Source: Caloramator sp. mosi_1
GTDB lineage: Bacteria > Bacillota > Clostridia > Clostridiales > Caloramatoraceae
Assembly: GCF_028622835.1 (NCBI RefSeq)
Contig: NZ_CP117677.1
Location: 1,446,001 to 1,510,000, forward strand
Direction of reading: 5' to 3'
DNA length: 64,000 nt
In this document: in pieces, positions 32,919 to 44,938 of the stretch
Layout: each line of letters starts with the position of its first letter
How positions within the stretch are numbered: the first letter of the stretch is position 1
The notes under the pieces: model-generated
Told to the model about the DNA's origin: nothing
Seen by the model: only the letters and a program-made list of their open reading frames with translations
Databases searched by the model: none
Position numbers and translations under genes: made by a program

Positions 32919-33425
32919 ATGAGAAAAAAGGGTTTTACGCTTGTTGAGATGACAATAGTAATTGCAATTTTAGGCATTCTTCTTTCAATTTCATATATAA
33001 ACTTTACCAAAAGCATAATTAAGTCTCAGATGGATTCTGCTGCCAACGAAGTTGCATCAATGCTTAAGGATGTATATGAGAACGGCAACAAATCTATGGA
33101 CTATAACGCATATTATCTAAAGATAGAAAAAGAAGAAGGTACTTATAAAATAAAACTTTTCAAAAACGATAAAGAGGTAAGCGTAACTGAATATAAAAAC
33201 ATCGATTTAGAAATAAAGTGGATTACTCAAACAGAAAATAGAACCTATGAGGTACAGATTGAAAATTACATATATTTCTCATCAGAGGGAGAAGCGGTTT
33301 TAAAGTATGATAAAACTCAAGAAGGAGAAGGAATTAATCAAATAATTATAATATCAAAGTCAAAAAATGTATCAAAGAAGATTACCATAGAAAGCATCCC
33401 ACCAGGCAGTATTAAGGTTGAATAA
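32919..33425 (+). CDS. Minor prepilin (GspH/FimT-like)
   Basis: Leader MRKKG followed by FTLVEMTIVIAILGILLSISYI, a class III prepilin signal with Glu at +5. The soluble domain of ~140 residues is beta-rich, as in GspH/FimT-type minor pilins that help initiate the fibre. Intact frame. ATG 32919 is preferred to the GTG three codons earlier because taggtgat is then a suitable Shine-Dalgarno and the leader has typical length. Confidence 0.85.
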   Translation: MRKKGFTLVEMTIVIAILGILLSISYINFTKSIIKSQMDSAANEVASMLKDVYENGNKSMDYNAYYLKIEKEEGTYKIKLFKNDKEVSVTEYKNIDLEIKWITQTENRTYEVQIENYIYFSSEGEAVLKYDKTQEGEGINQIIIISKSKNVSKKITIESIPPGSIKVE

Positions 33426-33449
33426 GTTAAGGAAGAGTAGGGGTTTACT

Positions 33450-33981
33450 ATGAAAAAAAAGGTTTTACACTTGTTGAACTTTTGGTTGTATCAGCAATTC
33501 TATTAATCTTATTAGAAGCGGGGTACAGCTTCTTTAATAATCATTATAAAATACTTCAAGAGGAAAAAAGAAGGCCTATATAGAATCGCAGGTAAAGAGC
33601 TTTATGGACTATGTAATGCAGTCACTTCAAATGGCGTACCAGGAAAAAATAACAGTTGAAAATCATAAGATACATACAGATACACAGGAATTAGTTATAT
33701 ATGTTCCAAAGGATAACAGTAAAATAGATTTTGAAGAAAATAATGCGATAAAAATTGAGATATACAGTTTAGAAAATAAAATATATATATCAAAAACAAA
33801 TGGTATTACGCTTAACAACAGAATACTTGATGGATATATTGAGGATTTTAGAATAACAACAAAACCAGACAATTACGATGAAAACAACAAATTAGAATAT
33901 GTTCAGATAGATTTTACAGTAGACTATAAAATAAGAGGAATAAAAAGAGACTATTCAATCAAATACAATATAAGAAGATAA
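33450..33981 (+). CDS. Minor prepilin
   Basis: Corrected start MKKKGFTLVELLVVSAILLI gives a very short leader, the G|F cleavage site, Glu at +5 and a hydrophobic helix. The rest (~150 residues) is a beta-rich domain ending SIKYNIRR. About 177 aa. One missing A in the initial A-run (near 33459) and a loss near 33573 break the frame. It lies 24 bases after the previous prepilin and 11 before pilM, so it is within the same transcript. Exact minor-pilin class not assigned. Confidence 0.82.
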
Positions 33982-33992
33982 GGGGTAGTAAT

Positions 33993-34913
33993 ATGTTAGA
34001 GGGTTTATTTAATAGCTTAGTAATTGAAATAAATAGCAGTTATATAAAGGTAGTAGAAGGTAAAAAGGGTAAGAAGGTAAAAGTATTAAAATTAAATGAA
34101 ATGTTGATAAATGAACAAAATAATGGAGTTATTGATTCTTTAGACGAAGCTGCTATTTTAAATTTAATGAATAAATATATGATTGAAAACAAGGTTTCAA
34201 AATATAATGTTAACATCGTTTTATCAGGCTTAACCAATTTACTTGTAAGAGAAGTAGTGATTCCTAACATTCCAAAGGATAAGATATATTCAATGCTAAA
34301 GATTGAAGCACCTCAATATTTCCCGGTAAATATAGATAGATATATATTAGATTACAAGGTACTTGAGGTTTTAAGAGAGGGCAAAACTAAAAAACTTAAG
34401 CTTTTAGTTTTTGCAGTACCTAAAAATGTTATTGACCAGGTAATTTCAGTTGTAAATAAGTTGAATTTAAAAATAAATAAAATAGATATAGAACCTAATG
34501 TGCTTGCAAAGCTTTCCTTTAAATTAGGAATAGGTAAAGATGAAAGTGCAATGGTTTTAAACGTAGAGAAGAACTTTTTAACTGCAGTTATTGTTAAAAA
34601 CAATATAGTACAACTAACAAAGACCTATCCCCACGATTTAAGTGAGTTAACTGATGAAAATTTAAAGATAGACGACTATAAGCTAAATGAAATAAATGAT
34701 AATGTTGTAAAGCTAATTGAGTTCTACAAAATCAAAGAAAGGGAAGAATTAAATAAGGTTTATATATTAGGAGATAAGGCTAAATTTCTACATCTTGAAA
34801 GAGTCTTGCCATCAAAAACAGGTTCTGATGTTTTATCAATAGAAAATCTGGATTTTGTAGATGGTGCCGAAGATTTGAATAAGTTTATAGTTCCAGTAGC
34901 TACATTTATATAG
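33993..34913 (+). CDS. pilM: Type IV pilus assembly protein PilM
   Basis: Actin-like cytoplasmic protein that links the PilN/PilO ring to the assembly motor. Intact 306-aa frame with an ASKHA-type start (SLVIEINSSYIKVVEGKKGKK), the NIVLSGLTNLLVREVVIPN segment, LKINKIDIEPNVLAKLSFKLG, and a late VYILGDKAK nucleotide-binding-type strand. Position directly before pilN and pilO is the usual order and supports the call, although the sequence is diverged. Confidence 0.87.
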   Translation: MLEGLFNSLVIEINSSYIKVVEGKKGKKVKVLKLNEMLINEQNNGVIDSLDEAAILNLMNKYMIENKVSKYNVNIVLSGLTNLLVREVVIPNIPKDKIYSMLKIEAPQYFPVNIDRYILDYKVLEVLREGKTKKLKLLVFAVPKNVIDQVISVVNKLNLKINKIDIEPNVLAKLSFKLGIGKDESAMVLNVEKNFLTAVIVKNNIVQLTKTYPHDLSELTDENLKIDDYKLNEINDNVVKLIEFYKIKEREELNKVYILGDKAKFLHLERVLPSKTGSDVLSIENLDFVDGAEDLNKFIVPVATFI

Positions 34914-34928
34914 TATAAGGGGGATATT

Positions 34929-35483
34929 ATGCTAACTAATATACAATTGAACAACAATAAGGATATAAATTTGCTTGAGGCCTATAACAGGCAGCACCAA
35001 AGGAAGAGTGAGGATAATAAAAAGATACTCATTGTTATTGCGGCAGAATTGATTTTATTTGCTGTTGTAACTATCATTTCAATCTTTAGAATATCATACT
35101 ATAAAATGCAAAATGCAAAATTAGAAGAAAAAATAAAAAGCCTTATTCCAATCGAAAATCAGGTTAAGGAATATACACAGGTAAAGCTCTTATACGAAAA
35201 CAAAAAGACAATCTTAGATTCAGTTGCAAAGGATAATGAAACACTAAATTTAGTTATAACAAATCTTGAGGAAATAACTCCTTCAGAGATGTCAATTGAA
35301 AATATGACCTTAAGTAAGGATAAGGTATCCTTTGTAATAAAGTCCTCAAGGGAGGAAAACATAGCACAGTTTGTTTATAATATGCAAAACTCAGAAATCT
35401 TTAAGAACATAGTGTTTAGCGGTATATCAAATCAAGGAAACGAAAAAAGAACATCAATTACTGCTGAGATTGTGAGGAAGTGA
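34929..35483 (+). CDS. pilN: Type IV pilus assembly protein PilN
   Basis: Bitopic protein of the inner-membrane alignment complex. The cytoplasmic N-terminus contains IQLNNNKDINLLEAYN, a degenerate form of the INLLP-type motif that binds PilM. One membrane helix (about residues 33-55) follows, then a coiled coil and a ferredoxin-like domain ending ITAEIVRK. 184 aa, intact. Its TGA stop overlaps the next ATG (TGATG). Confidence 0.85.
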   Translation: MLTNIQLNNNKDINLLEAYNRQHQRKSEDNKKILIVIAAELILFAVVTIISIFRISYYKMQNAKLEEKIKSLIPIENQVKEYTQVKLLYENKKTILDSVAKDNETLNLVITNLEEITPSEMSIENMTLSKDKVSFVIKSSREENIAQFVYNMQNSEIFKNIVFSGISNQGNEKRTSITAEIVRK

Positions 35484-36574
35484 TGGGTATGTTTAAGTTA
35501 ACAGATAGAGATAAGAAAATGCTTTTAATTCTTTTAATTTTTATAATAGGGTTAGCCTTTTATTATACCTACAGCTTTACTTTAGGGAAAATAGATTCCC
35601 TAAAGGAGGAAAACTCTAAAAAGCAAGCAAGGCTTGAGGAACTAAACCGAGCAGTTGAGATATTTAATAAAAACAAAGACAAAATAGAGGAAACAAAGCT
35701 CAACTATTATGATATATCACAAAAGCTTGCAAATAATTTAGATGAAAAATTCTGTGTTGTAGATGTATTAAATTTACTAAGAAAATATGATGCAACAATA
35801 AATGACCTGCCTATATCTGCAAAACAGGAATACAAATATAACAAAAACAACAAAAAAATTGAAGGAGCCTTTTATTATACTCTGAAGATTTCAACACAAC
35901 TATCCTATGACAAGTTCAAAAATATGCTTGTAGAAGTAGAGAATTTCAACACAGTCTATTCGATTGATAATGTATCCATAGTTCCAATATTAAATGGAGA
36001 AAATATTGCAACAACCTTTGATTTGAATTTATACGGTTATAGAGATGAAAAAGCACCAATTAGGCAATGGAAGGATTTTAATTTAAATACCGGGAAAATA
36101 AATATTTTTTCAAGTATTAGTGGGATAACTAATGAAAATAATAAGTCAAATAATGAATATATTGAAAAAATAAAGATTTTTTAGTAACAGTATCAACTTT
36201 AAACTCTCCAACTTCAGCAATTGTGTTAGAAAAGGTAGGAGAGGGAGTTGATGTTCTTGCAAAAATAATCCAATTGAAAAAGCATTTATAGAATTAAAAC
36301 AAACTGGAGACAAATTTATGTATAAAATGTCTACAGAAGGTGGACAACATCCAAAGGATGGTGGTTACAAGGAATTTAACCCAAATTCTGATAGTATAAT
36401 AATATATGTTTATTCACAAAAAGAAAATACTTAGATGATAAAAATGTAGCACTGTTAAACATAAAAAACGAAACACAAAAGAGCGTATTTGTTTATGTAT
36501 ATAATGATGATAGTGTATTACCAAGAGTAAATGTAATTCCTATAGGTTCTAATATATTTGTTGAGAAGAGATGA
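35483..36574 (+). CDS. pilO: PilO-like pilus alignment protein with C-terminal extension
   Basis: Short cytoplasmic start, one membrane helix (residues ~10-30), a coiled-coil stretch (LKEENSKKQARLEELNRAVE), and a globular periplasmic-type domain matching PilO in layout. Corrected across breaks near 36180, 36265 and 36430, the frame continues about 130 residues beyond the usual ~200-230 (VSTLNSPTSAIVLEKVGEG onward), giving about 364 aa. The extension resembles another beta-rich domain and has no counterpart that I recognise. The stop overlaps the following prepilin start. Confidence 0.75.
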
Positions 36575-37351
36575 TGAATATGATTAGAGGGAAAGATAAA
36601 GGCTATACATTAGTTGAACTTTTGGTTGCATTTGCAATTTTTGCTATTCTTATTGTACCTATTTCTTCTATAATAAATATGAATATAAAAAATAATAGTA
36701 AATCTAAGGATAATATTGAGATAGCTAATATAATTAATTATGCCTATGAAAGTTATATAAATGGAGAAGAAATAAATAATTATATGGGCTATGACATTGA
36801 ATATGTAAAAGAAGAGAGAGTGGAAGATTATAAACTTAAAGGAATAAGATATGATGATTATGATTTAATAATAGAAGTTACAGCAAATAAAATTAAATTT
36901 AAATATAGTTATAGACATAATGGAATTACAGAGCTTAAAGATTATATTGTCAATGATTTTAATGAGATAAATAACTATAGGATTGAAATAATTTCTGATG
37001 AGGAAAATCTCATTTATAAAATAAACGATATAGAAATAACTACAACGGATTCTACTGCTGGGATACTTTTAATTTTAAATAATAGTGCAGAAAAAGAGTT
37101 AAATATGGTAATAGATGGTGTTAAGGAGACCAATAATATAAAATCAAAAATTATTAATTTTGCTTATATTAAATATCAAGAGGACAAAACAACACTTAAT
37201 TTAGCTTCTGTATATCCAAATGTAAATTTTGAGGAGAAAAATGAAAATAAATTCACAGAAGAACAAAAATCGATAAATTAACTATTATTGTAAAAAGAAT
37301 GGTAAAGAAGTTAAAAGACAAGTATTTGATATAACAAATAAACTAAAATGA
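36571..37351 (+). CDS. Minor prepilin
   Basis: MMNMIRGKDKG then YTLVELLVAFAIFAILIVPIS: prepilin cleavage after Gly, Tyr at +1, Glu at +5 and the hydrophobic helix. The body of ~230 residues is Asn/Ile/Lys-rich and beta-type, like GspI/PilV or GspJ-type minor pilins but not assignable. One break near 37272 (repair adds IDKLTIIVKKNGKEVKRQ). The start among ATGs 36571, 36574 and 36580 is uncertain. The TGA overlaps the next ATG. Confidence 0.8.
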
Positions 37352-39791
37352 GAGTGATGAATATGAAAAAGAAAAAGGGTTCGGCTTTGATTTTTGTAAT
37401 TTTAATAATAGCTGTACTTTTCACATTAAGTATAGGTGTAATGCAAATAACATTAGCCTCCTTAAGACAAAGTACAAGTTACTACGGTAAAAATGAAGCC
37501 TTCTATATAGCCGATTCAAGTATGGAAAAAATTTTATTTTATTTAGATAAGGTTGCTGATGAAGCAAGGTATGAGGCAAACGCATATTGCTTTGATGCGT
37601 CTGGTGCAGTTAATATGCAAAATTTTGAAGAAGAATATAAAAAATTATTAGATGGTCAATTAACTAAAGAGGAGTATGAAAAAATTATAAAAGATGAGTT
37701 TATAAGGATTTATAAAGAATATATAATAGATTTTTAGAAAATAGCAAAGAAGTAGATATAAAAATAAATAATAAGGAAGATAGTGAACAAGATCTTGAAA
37801 ATAAATATTGGAGAAATTGGCAGGAGTATTTACAATCTAAATTAAGTAGTGATAATGTAGAAATTGTTTTTAAAACCTTTAATGAAGCATCTTTAGATGA
37901 AGAGTTTAGCAAAATAGTTAATGGTATGGACAGGAATAAATTTATTAATCACAACAAAGAGGATTTAAATAACTATCCTAAAGAAACAATTATATTAAAG
38001 ATACAATTGAAGGAAAAAAATATAAAGAGATATATGATAGCTACTTTTGAATTTAACCCATTTGGCAATAAATTAGATAAAGTCAGTTTAACCTCAAAAA
38101 AATAAAGAAGGGTTATAATAATGTATTAGACTATGCATTGATTGCTGGTAAAAACTTGTTTGTGGTAAATGATACTTCAAAATTCACAATAAATGGTGAT
38201 GTATATGTTCGAGGTTCAGGAAATGATTTAGACGAACAAAAATTTTATAATGAATTTGGAGGAATTTTAGTTGGAGCAAATGAAAATACTCTAACTGAAA
38301 TTAAGAAAAGTTCTATTAATAAAACAGAAATAACTAATTTGCCTACCGTCAAGGGTAACATAGAGGTAAATGGGAATGTTTACTTAGGAGAGGTAAAGAA
38401 AAACCAACGTCGGGAGAAGGAGAAAATTTTAAATTATCTTCAGGTTTTTTAAGAACATCAAAAGATGGTTCAACAGCAACAATAAATGGAGATATATATT
38501 GTCATTCAGTTGTAACAGATGAAGAAGCAACTGGTTCAAAAATTCTGATTAATGGCAATGCATATATAGCAGACAATATTTCTTTATATGCACAAAGTAG
38601 TGAAATAACAATAAATCAGAATTTAATATCCTTTGAAGAGGCAGATGATGATACAAACTTCAATAGCTCTTCATCAATAGTAGTAAATGATGATACTTCT
38701 AAATTAACAGTTGGACAAAATATTGTATTATTTGGAACAGGTTTTATAGAGGATCTAAAGGATTTGCAAAATAAATATTACAAAACAATAGAAACAACAG
38801 CAATAAATCCTAATTTCTTGATATACAATTATAAGATAGATCCATTTATTACAAGAGATAATAAAAATTTTAATTGGCAAACCAGTGAATCTGATTACAA
38901 AAACTATAATTTAGGAAATGGAAATACAATTAAAATGTTTGATACAACATCAGGTGATATGACTGAACAAGTTAATAAAGGATTAAATTTTTATTTCAAT
39001 ACTTAGTTAGAAATAAATACAATGATTTTTATGAACAAAACTATAATAAAGGAGAAGAAACAATTCAAGCAGATAATTTGACATTTTCCTCTGCATCAAT
39101 TAACACAAGCTATTTCCCTTATATCTTTTAGCAAATGGAAAGATACAGGTTCTAAGAGAATTGAACTTTATAGAAGATAATGAAGGTAATAAATTGTTTA
39201 ATGAAATAAATGATTATATAAGTGTTCACAACACTGACGGAGCACAAAGTATATATCTTAAGGTTTCAAAAGATTTAGTGCCAAAAATAAAAGATGATAT
39301 AGTAAATAAATTAAGTTTTAAGGATAAGGGATTGGAAAGTGAAGGCTTCGAAGATTATATAAACTTTGGTAATCTTGAAGATATAGAAATTAAAGATACA
39401 ACTAAAAGATTTTTATAAAGGTATCTAATTCTAATATAAGTTTAGACTTAAATGATTTAGATGAATATGAGGTGCTTATAATAACAAAAGGTACATTATA
39501 TCTTAAAAATACTAAAGCTGAGGGAGTAAATATAAAAGGTAACATTATAGCTAAAGAAGACATAGTAGTGGAAGGTGGAAATATTAATCTTGTGTGGAAC
39601 CAAGAAACATCAAAAGATTGCTACATTATTTTAATTTAACAGAATATGATAAGTGTATAGCTTTATACAAAGTATTTGCAAAGGGTATAAATCCTAAGGA
39701 AACAAAAGAACAAGAAGTATATAGCGGGTTTGATGAAAGAGTTAAGTCTAATATAAGTATAATTAGTAAAAGACAAATATTAACTAAATAA
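37348..39791 (+). CDS. Giant PilX-like pilus protein with beta-helix-like repeats
   Basis: N-terminus KKKKGSALIFVILIIAVLFTLSIGVM resembles the PilX N-terminal family: a Gly then a hydrophobic helix, but without the Glu+5 seen in true pilins. QITLASLRQSTSYYGKNEAFYIADSSMEK follows. PilX proteins are typically 150-250 aa; this one reaches about 815. The central part carries repeated short strands of the form xxINGDVYVxG (TINGDVYVRG, VNGNVYLG, TINGDIYCHS, LINGNAYIAD, TINQNLIS), like bactofilin or right-handed beta-helix repeats. Breaks near 37735, 38103, 38395-38455, 39004, 39130, 39416 and 39592. It may sit at the pilus tip. Confidence 0.72.
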
Positions 39792-39803
39792 GAGGGTGAG
39801 GGT

Positions 39804-42800
39804 ATGAAAAAACAAGGTTTATGGCGGCCTTCTTAAGTTTTTGCATAATTTTAACAGCAATTAACACAGGTGTATTTGCTGATACAACTATCCCTACAAT
39901 AATAACAGACGAAATTAAAATATTAGAAATAGTTCCAGACTACAAAGATGAATCAAAATTAAAAAACTTTATTGAATCAAATAAAGCTACTTATCCAAAT
40001 ATAAAAGTCGATGCAATAACATTAAGCAAATTAAATTCCACAAGAAATGATATAAATGGAGAATATGACATAGTTTATTTTGGTCAAGGGAAGTATGGAG
40101 GAGTGTTAGAGTCAAATCAATGGGATAATAATTACTTGTCACAAAATAAAATGAGAAATCCTAATAGTATTGGAAGTTTTAATAATTATCATCCAAGACG
40201 TTATAATGATATAACAAATTTAAGGGCACAGAAGATAAAAGAAATGATAGAATCAGGTCAATGCGTTTTATTTCATAATAGTTCATTTATTGATTTTAAT
40301 TCAAATAGCACAAAAATTGCCGCAAAGTATTCTAAATTATATAAAAACTTTAATTCTATAGCTAAAAAATAGGAATAAATGAAATATCAAAAGAAAGTTT
40401 TTATTATAATTTTTATTTAAACTATGTTAGTTCAAAGAAAAAATTGAATTTATTAAATTTACAGTACCCATCAGAAAATGTAGAATTTAAACAGAACGAT
40501 AAATTAGTTTATTCCTTCATAATAGAAGATAAAAATAATTTAAGTGGTGGATACACAGCAACTCTATATTTAGATTATAACAGAGATACATTGTATAGGG
40601 ATGATGAAAAAGCAATTGAAAAGATAAACTTAAAAAGGGCGAATTAATATCAATAGAATATACACTGCCCATAACCTACACAGCTCCAATATATTGGAAA
40701 TTAGAGATAAAATCAAATAGTGATAGTAGAATTAAGTATGTAAAATACGGATTGATAAAATATAAGGGTATAAAAATAACAGGAAATATATTTCAGATTA
40801 GACCAAATAATGATTTTAAAATATATGATGCATTCAAAAATAAAGCTAATGATTTGAAAATAAAATTTGATGATAGCTTGAATTTAATAGAAGATGAAAA
40901 TGGAAATTTTAGTTTTAAATTTGATAGTATGAAGTGTGATGATTTAAATAATTTAAATAAATCTATCAATTTTAGTTCTAAATATGATATGATTATTTTT
41001 GGGTTTGGTGATACATATAGAGGTGATATAGGTATAAAAAAGAAGGAAATAATTATATAGAAAAAGATATAATATGGAAAGATATCAAGGACTTTAAGGA
41101 CAAGGGACTTGGAATAATGTTAACTCACGATACCATTTGGTATAATGGAAGTACTGCAAAAACATAAAAGCATTTTTTATGAGGGATGCAGCTCAGGTTA
41201 GTGTTAATGATTCAGATTATAGTAGTAATAACATAGAAAAGGTTTTTAAAGATAATTCAAACATAAAAAGCACATACTATCTCCCAAGGCCATCAATCAT
41301 TACTTATATAAGAACAATTATTGGTGATATATTAGGTTGGGCAAGATATACTTATATGAGGGCTGGAACGGATTCAGGTTCAGGTGTCGAAACGCGTCCA
41401 TTTGATCATAATTACAATAATTCAAGAGAAGTTGCACTTGTTAATAAAGGGATAGTAAATCAATTTCCATACAATTTACCTAATAATATGGAAGTAGGAA
41501 GAACCCATCTTCAATACTATGCCATTAATCTTGAGGATGAAAATGTAATACCTTGGTTTAACTTAGTTATGGATGATAAAGATATTTATAATTCTGAAGA
41601 TTTTTATTATACCTATTCAACTAAAAATATTACTTTTTCTGGAACAGGACATACAACTACAGGTCCTGAAGGTATTGAAAGTTCACGCTATGAATTAATG
41701 ATGTTTATAAATACAATGGCAAAGAGCTTTCTTGCAGCAAACCATAAACCAGACTTAGATGTAATTTCACCAACAGAAGGAAATAGTATATCAGTTACTT
41801 CACCAAGATTTAATGTTAGCTTTATACCTTATGATTATGACTTAAAAGATGCAGATAATCTGACAGCTAAGATATATATGCAAAATCAAAGTGGACAATA
41901 TGAACTATTAAAAACAGAAAATGGACTTAAAAGTAGCCAAAGGTATGACTATGAGATTGATAATAAATATTATGGAACAGATCTAAATGATATATTAAAG
42001 AAATTAAAGGTTGAATTAATAGATAATAGTGGTGCATCAGCTTTTAAGGAAATAAATTTAAGAATAGTTAATGATGTAGTTGTTCCTAATCCTTCTTTGA
42101 CCTATAAGGAATTCCAAAACACAAGCAAGCCAACAATTAAAGTAAATTTAAGCAAAACTAATACTAATACAACACAAAAACTAATGGTTAAACTTAAAGA
42201 TAATACTGGTAATGTAATAAAAAGTGATGTTATTGATAACTTAAATGATGAACAAGAAATACATTATCAATTTGAAGGAATACAGGATACAATAGATTTT
42301 ACAAAGCCATATATAATAGAAGTACAGCAGATATGCCCACAATATAATAAGCAATCTCACGTTGTAAGTGGAAATCTTTATATTGATACACAAAATCCAG
42401 AAATTAAAAATCTTTCACTTTCAAATGGTGAATTTTTAAGTGAAAATGGCAATTTAATTGACTACGACAATCCAATTTTTAAAGGAACATTAGAAGACAA
42501 TGACCCAGAAGTTAGAGGAGTTGCTTTACTCAAAAGATAAATAATGGGCAAGAAGTTGATATAGCAAGTATTCCAGTTAGAGGAGGCGAATTTAAATTTG
42601 AATTACAGGCAAAACTTGAACAGGGAGAATATATATTAAAAATCGAGGCAGAAGATAGAGCAGGAAACAAAGCATATAAACAATATAGTATAGAGGTAAA
42701 TTTCAATTATATAGAAAGTATTGAGATAAGAAATATTTCAAATAGATATAATCCGATTTATGCTAATAATAATTTAGTTTCTATGCAATTTATTATTACA

Positions 42801-43164
42801 AAAAAGAGAGTGTTTCTGTACCTTTAACTAATGTAATGATTCCTCTAAATTTAGAGTATAGTATTAATTCGGGTTTTTCAAAGATAGATGATTCAAATTA
42901 TGCAAGCTCAACTTCTTCAAATTGTACTATAATTTCTTCTACATCAAATAAAATTTATATTAAAATAAATGATTTTAATGATAGACAGGTTGTAGTTAAT
43001 CTAATCTTTAAGGTTTATTCAAATTCCAAAGATATAGATTTAATTGGAATTAAGTTAAATGAAAATGAAGAAATTGAATACAGTGTAAATAATAAAAATA
43101 AAAAGAGAAATTAAAGGATCAAGTGGAATATAAAATACAAGTAAAAAACTTTAGAATTATGTAA
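39804..43164 (+). CDS. Large secreted DUF5057-like protein of the pilus operon
   Basis: Signal peptide (FMAAFLSFCIILTAINTGVFA) then ~1,090 residues. The first part, EIKILEIVPDYKDESKLKNFIE, is the hallmark of DUF5057 proteins, which often lie in clostridial pilus operons. A second segment (KYDMIIFGFGDTYRGDIG) repeats the same Rossmann-like pattern and hints at a class I glutamine-amidotransferase-like fold. The C-terminal half contains Ig/cadherin-like strands (DLDVISPTEGNSISVTSPRF, NPEIKNLSLSNGEFL). Breaks near 39822, 40371, 40645, 41040-41060, 41166, 42535, 42810 and 43100. Probable extracellular partner of the PilX-like protein; that is inference. Confidence 0.7.
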
Positions 43165-43166
43165 AG

Positions 43167-43196
43167 TAAATCCCCTACTTGTTAGGGGATTTTTAT
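43167..43196 (+). terminator. Terminator of the pilus operon
   Basis: AATCCCCTA, 5-base loop, TAGGGGATT then T-rich. It closes the 13.6-kb pil transcript. Confidence 0.88.
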
Positions 43197-43276
43197 TTAA
43201 TCTTAATCAAAATTTTACCATTTATCCCAACCATAATTATAAAATAATCTTAAGAAAAAATTAGGGGTTGGGATAT

Positions 43277-43362
43277 ATGAAAAGAAAAGTATATATTGGC
43301 CTTATACTTTTTTAATAGTTCTCTTTTTCTTAATGTCACCAAAGATACACATTGGATTTTAG
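43277..43362 (+). CDS. Possible small membrane peptide
   Basis: ATG after ggggttggg, encoding about 28 residues: MKRKVYIGLILF, then a hydrophobic run and MSPKIHIGF, if one T is restored in the run near 43310. It has the shape of a single-pass membrane peptide, with a basic start. No family recognised. It stands between the pilus terminator and the methyltransferase gene and could be chance. Confidence 0.35.
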
Positions 43363-43451
43363 ATTTTAATATCATATCCTTCTCAAACCTTGTATATCTT
43401 TCTCTTAAATGATAAAATATATATCTAAAATATTCTTTTGGAGGAATAAAA

Positions 43452-44806
43452 ATGAGACTGCCAGAGAAGTTTTTAGATAGAATGAAGGAACTTTTAAAGG
43501 ATGAGTTTGATGATTTTTTAAAGAGCTATGAAGGAGAAAGGTATCAAGGTATAAGGGTAAATACGCTAAAGATTAGTGTCGAGGACTTTCTTAAACTTTC
43601 CCCATATAAAATATTAGATAGGGTGCCTTGGGAGGAGAGGGGCTTTTACATAGAAGAAGAAAAACCCGGTAAGGACCCCTACCACGCAGCAGGGCTTTTT
43701 ATGTCCAAGAGCCAAGTGCAATGTCTGTTGCACCACAGGTACAGATTAAAAGGGAGAGAAGGTTTTAGACCTTTGTGCATCGCCAGGTGGAAAGTCAACC
43801 CAAGCTGCCTCTTACCTTCAGGGAGAAGGACTTCTTGTTTCAAACGAGATTAAACTAAAAAGAGCCCAAATACTTGTTCAAAATGTTGAAAGAATGGGAA
43901 TAAAAAATGCAGTTGTAACAAACAACTCACCAGAGGAATTAGAGAGGGTATTTAAGGGATACTTTGATAAGGTTATAGTTGATGCTCCTTGTTCAGGGGA
44001 GGGAATGTTTAAAAAGGATAAAGATGCCCTAAATTATTGGAGCGTAGAGAACGTTCTTAACTATCAGGCAATGCAAAGGCCTATTTTAAGGTCTGCAGCT
44101 AATATGCTAAAGCCTGGAGGACTTATGGTTTATTCAACCTGTACATTTTCTGTTGAAGAAAATGAGTTTATTATAGATGAGTTTTTAAAGGAAAATAAGA
44201 ACTTTGAACTTGTTAATATAGAAAAGAAATACGGCTTTAGAGAAGGTTTTTATGAAGTCTTTGACAACCCTGAGCTTAAAAAGGTTGCAAGACTTATGCC
44301 CCACAGACTAAAGGGAGAAGGGCATTTCTTGGCACTTTTAAGAAAGATAGATGGAGATGAAGAGACTCCAAATTTGTTAAAGAGCAACATAGGTAAAAAG
44401 ATATAAGTGAATTTAAAAACTTTGTAAAGGATACGATAAAATTTGATTTTTATGATGAGAGGCTCTTTATGAGGGGAGATAGGCTGTATTATGTTCCAGA
44501 GGATTGTTTTGATTTAAAGGACATTAATGTACTTCGTCCAGGAATACTTCTTGGAGAATTTAAGAAAAACAGATTTGAACCAGACTATGCCCTTGCAGCA
44601 ACCCTAAAGATGGATGAGGTATATAGGAATATAAACTTTAATAGGGATTCAGAGGAAATAAGAAAGTATATAGAAGGTTACACTTTAAATGTAGATTTAG
44701 AAGATGGCTGGTATCTTGTAAATGTAGATGGTTACTCCCTAAGCTTTGGGAAAGTAGCAAAGGGGTTCTTAAAAACTATTTCCCTAAGGCATTAAGATGG
44801 CAATAA
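43452..44806 (+). CDS. rsmF: RsmF/NSUN-type rRNA cytosine-C5 methyltransferase
   Basis: S-adenosylmethionine-dependent enzyme methylating cytosine in 16S rRNA. Motifs in order: NTLKIS, SAM-binding VLDLCASPGGKSTQ, VSNEIKLKRAQIL, the catalytic DAPCSGEGMF, and YSTCTFSVEENE with the second catalytic Cys. A C-terminal PUA-like RNA-binding domain follows, with HRLKGEGHFLAL and RPGILLGEFKKNRFEPDYALA. About 453 aa. Breaks near 43700-43720, 43745-43850 and 44400, plus one near 44775 that extends the end to FPKALRWQ. RsmF versus a close paralogue is not decided. Confidence 0.9.
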
Positions 44807-44938
44807 AACATTAAGTTTAAACAATTTATACCATTAATTACAATTAGTAATTGAAACAAGTTAACTTAAGATAGCAAGTAATTCATCTTTTCTTTAATGT
44901 AGCTTTTGTGTATAATGAAAAATAAGGGAGTGATGTAA

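Noticed and set aside
37348..39791. A CRISPR or tandem DNA repeat in the repetitive part of the PilX-like gene
   Set aside because: Only the protein strands are similar (INGDVYVxG); the DNA is not a regular repeat and has no spacers.
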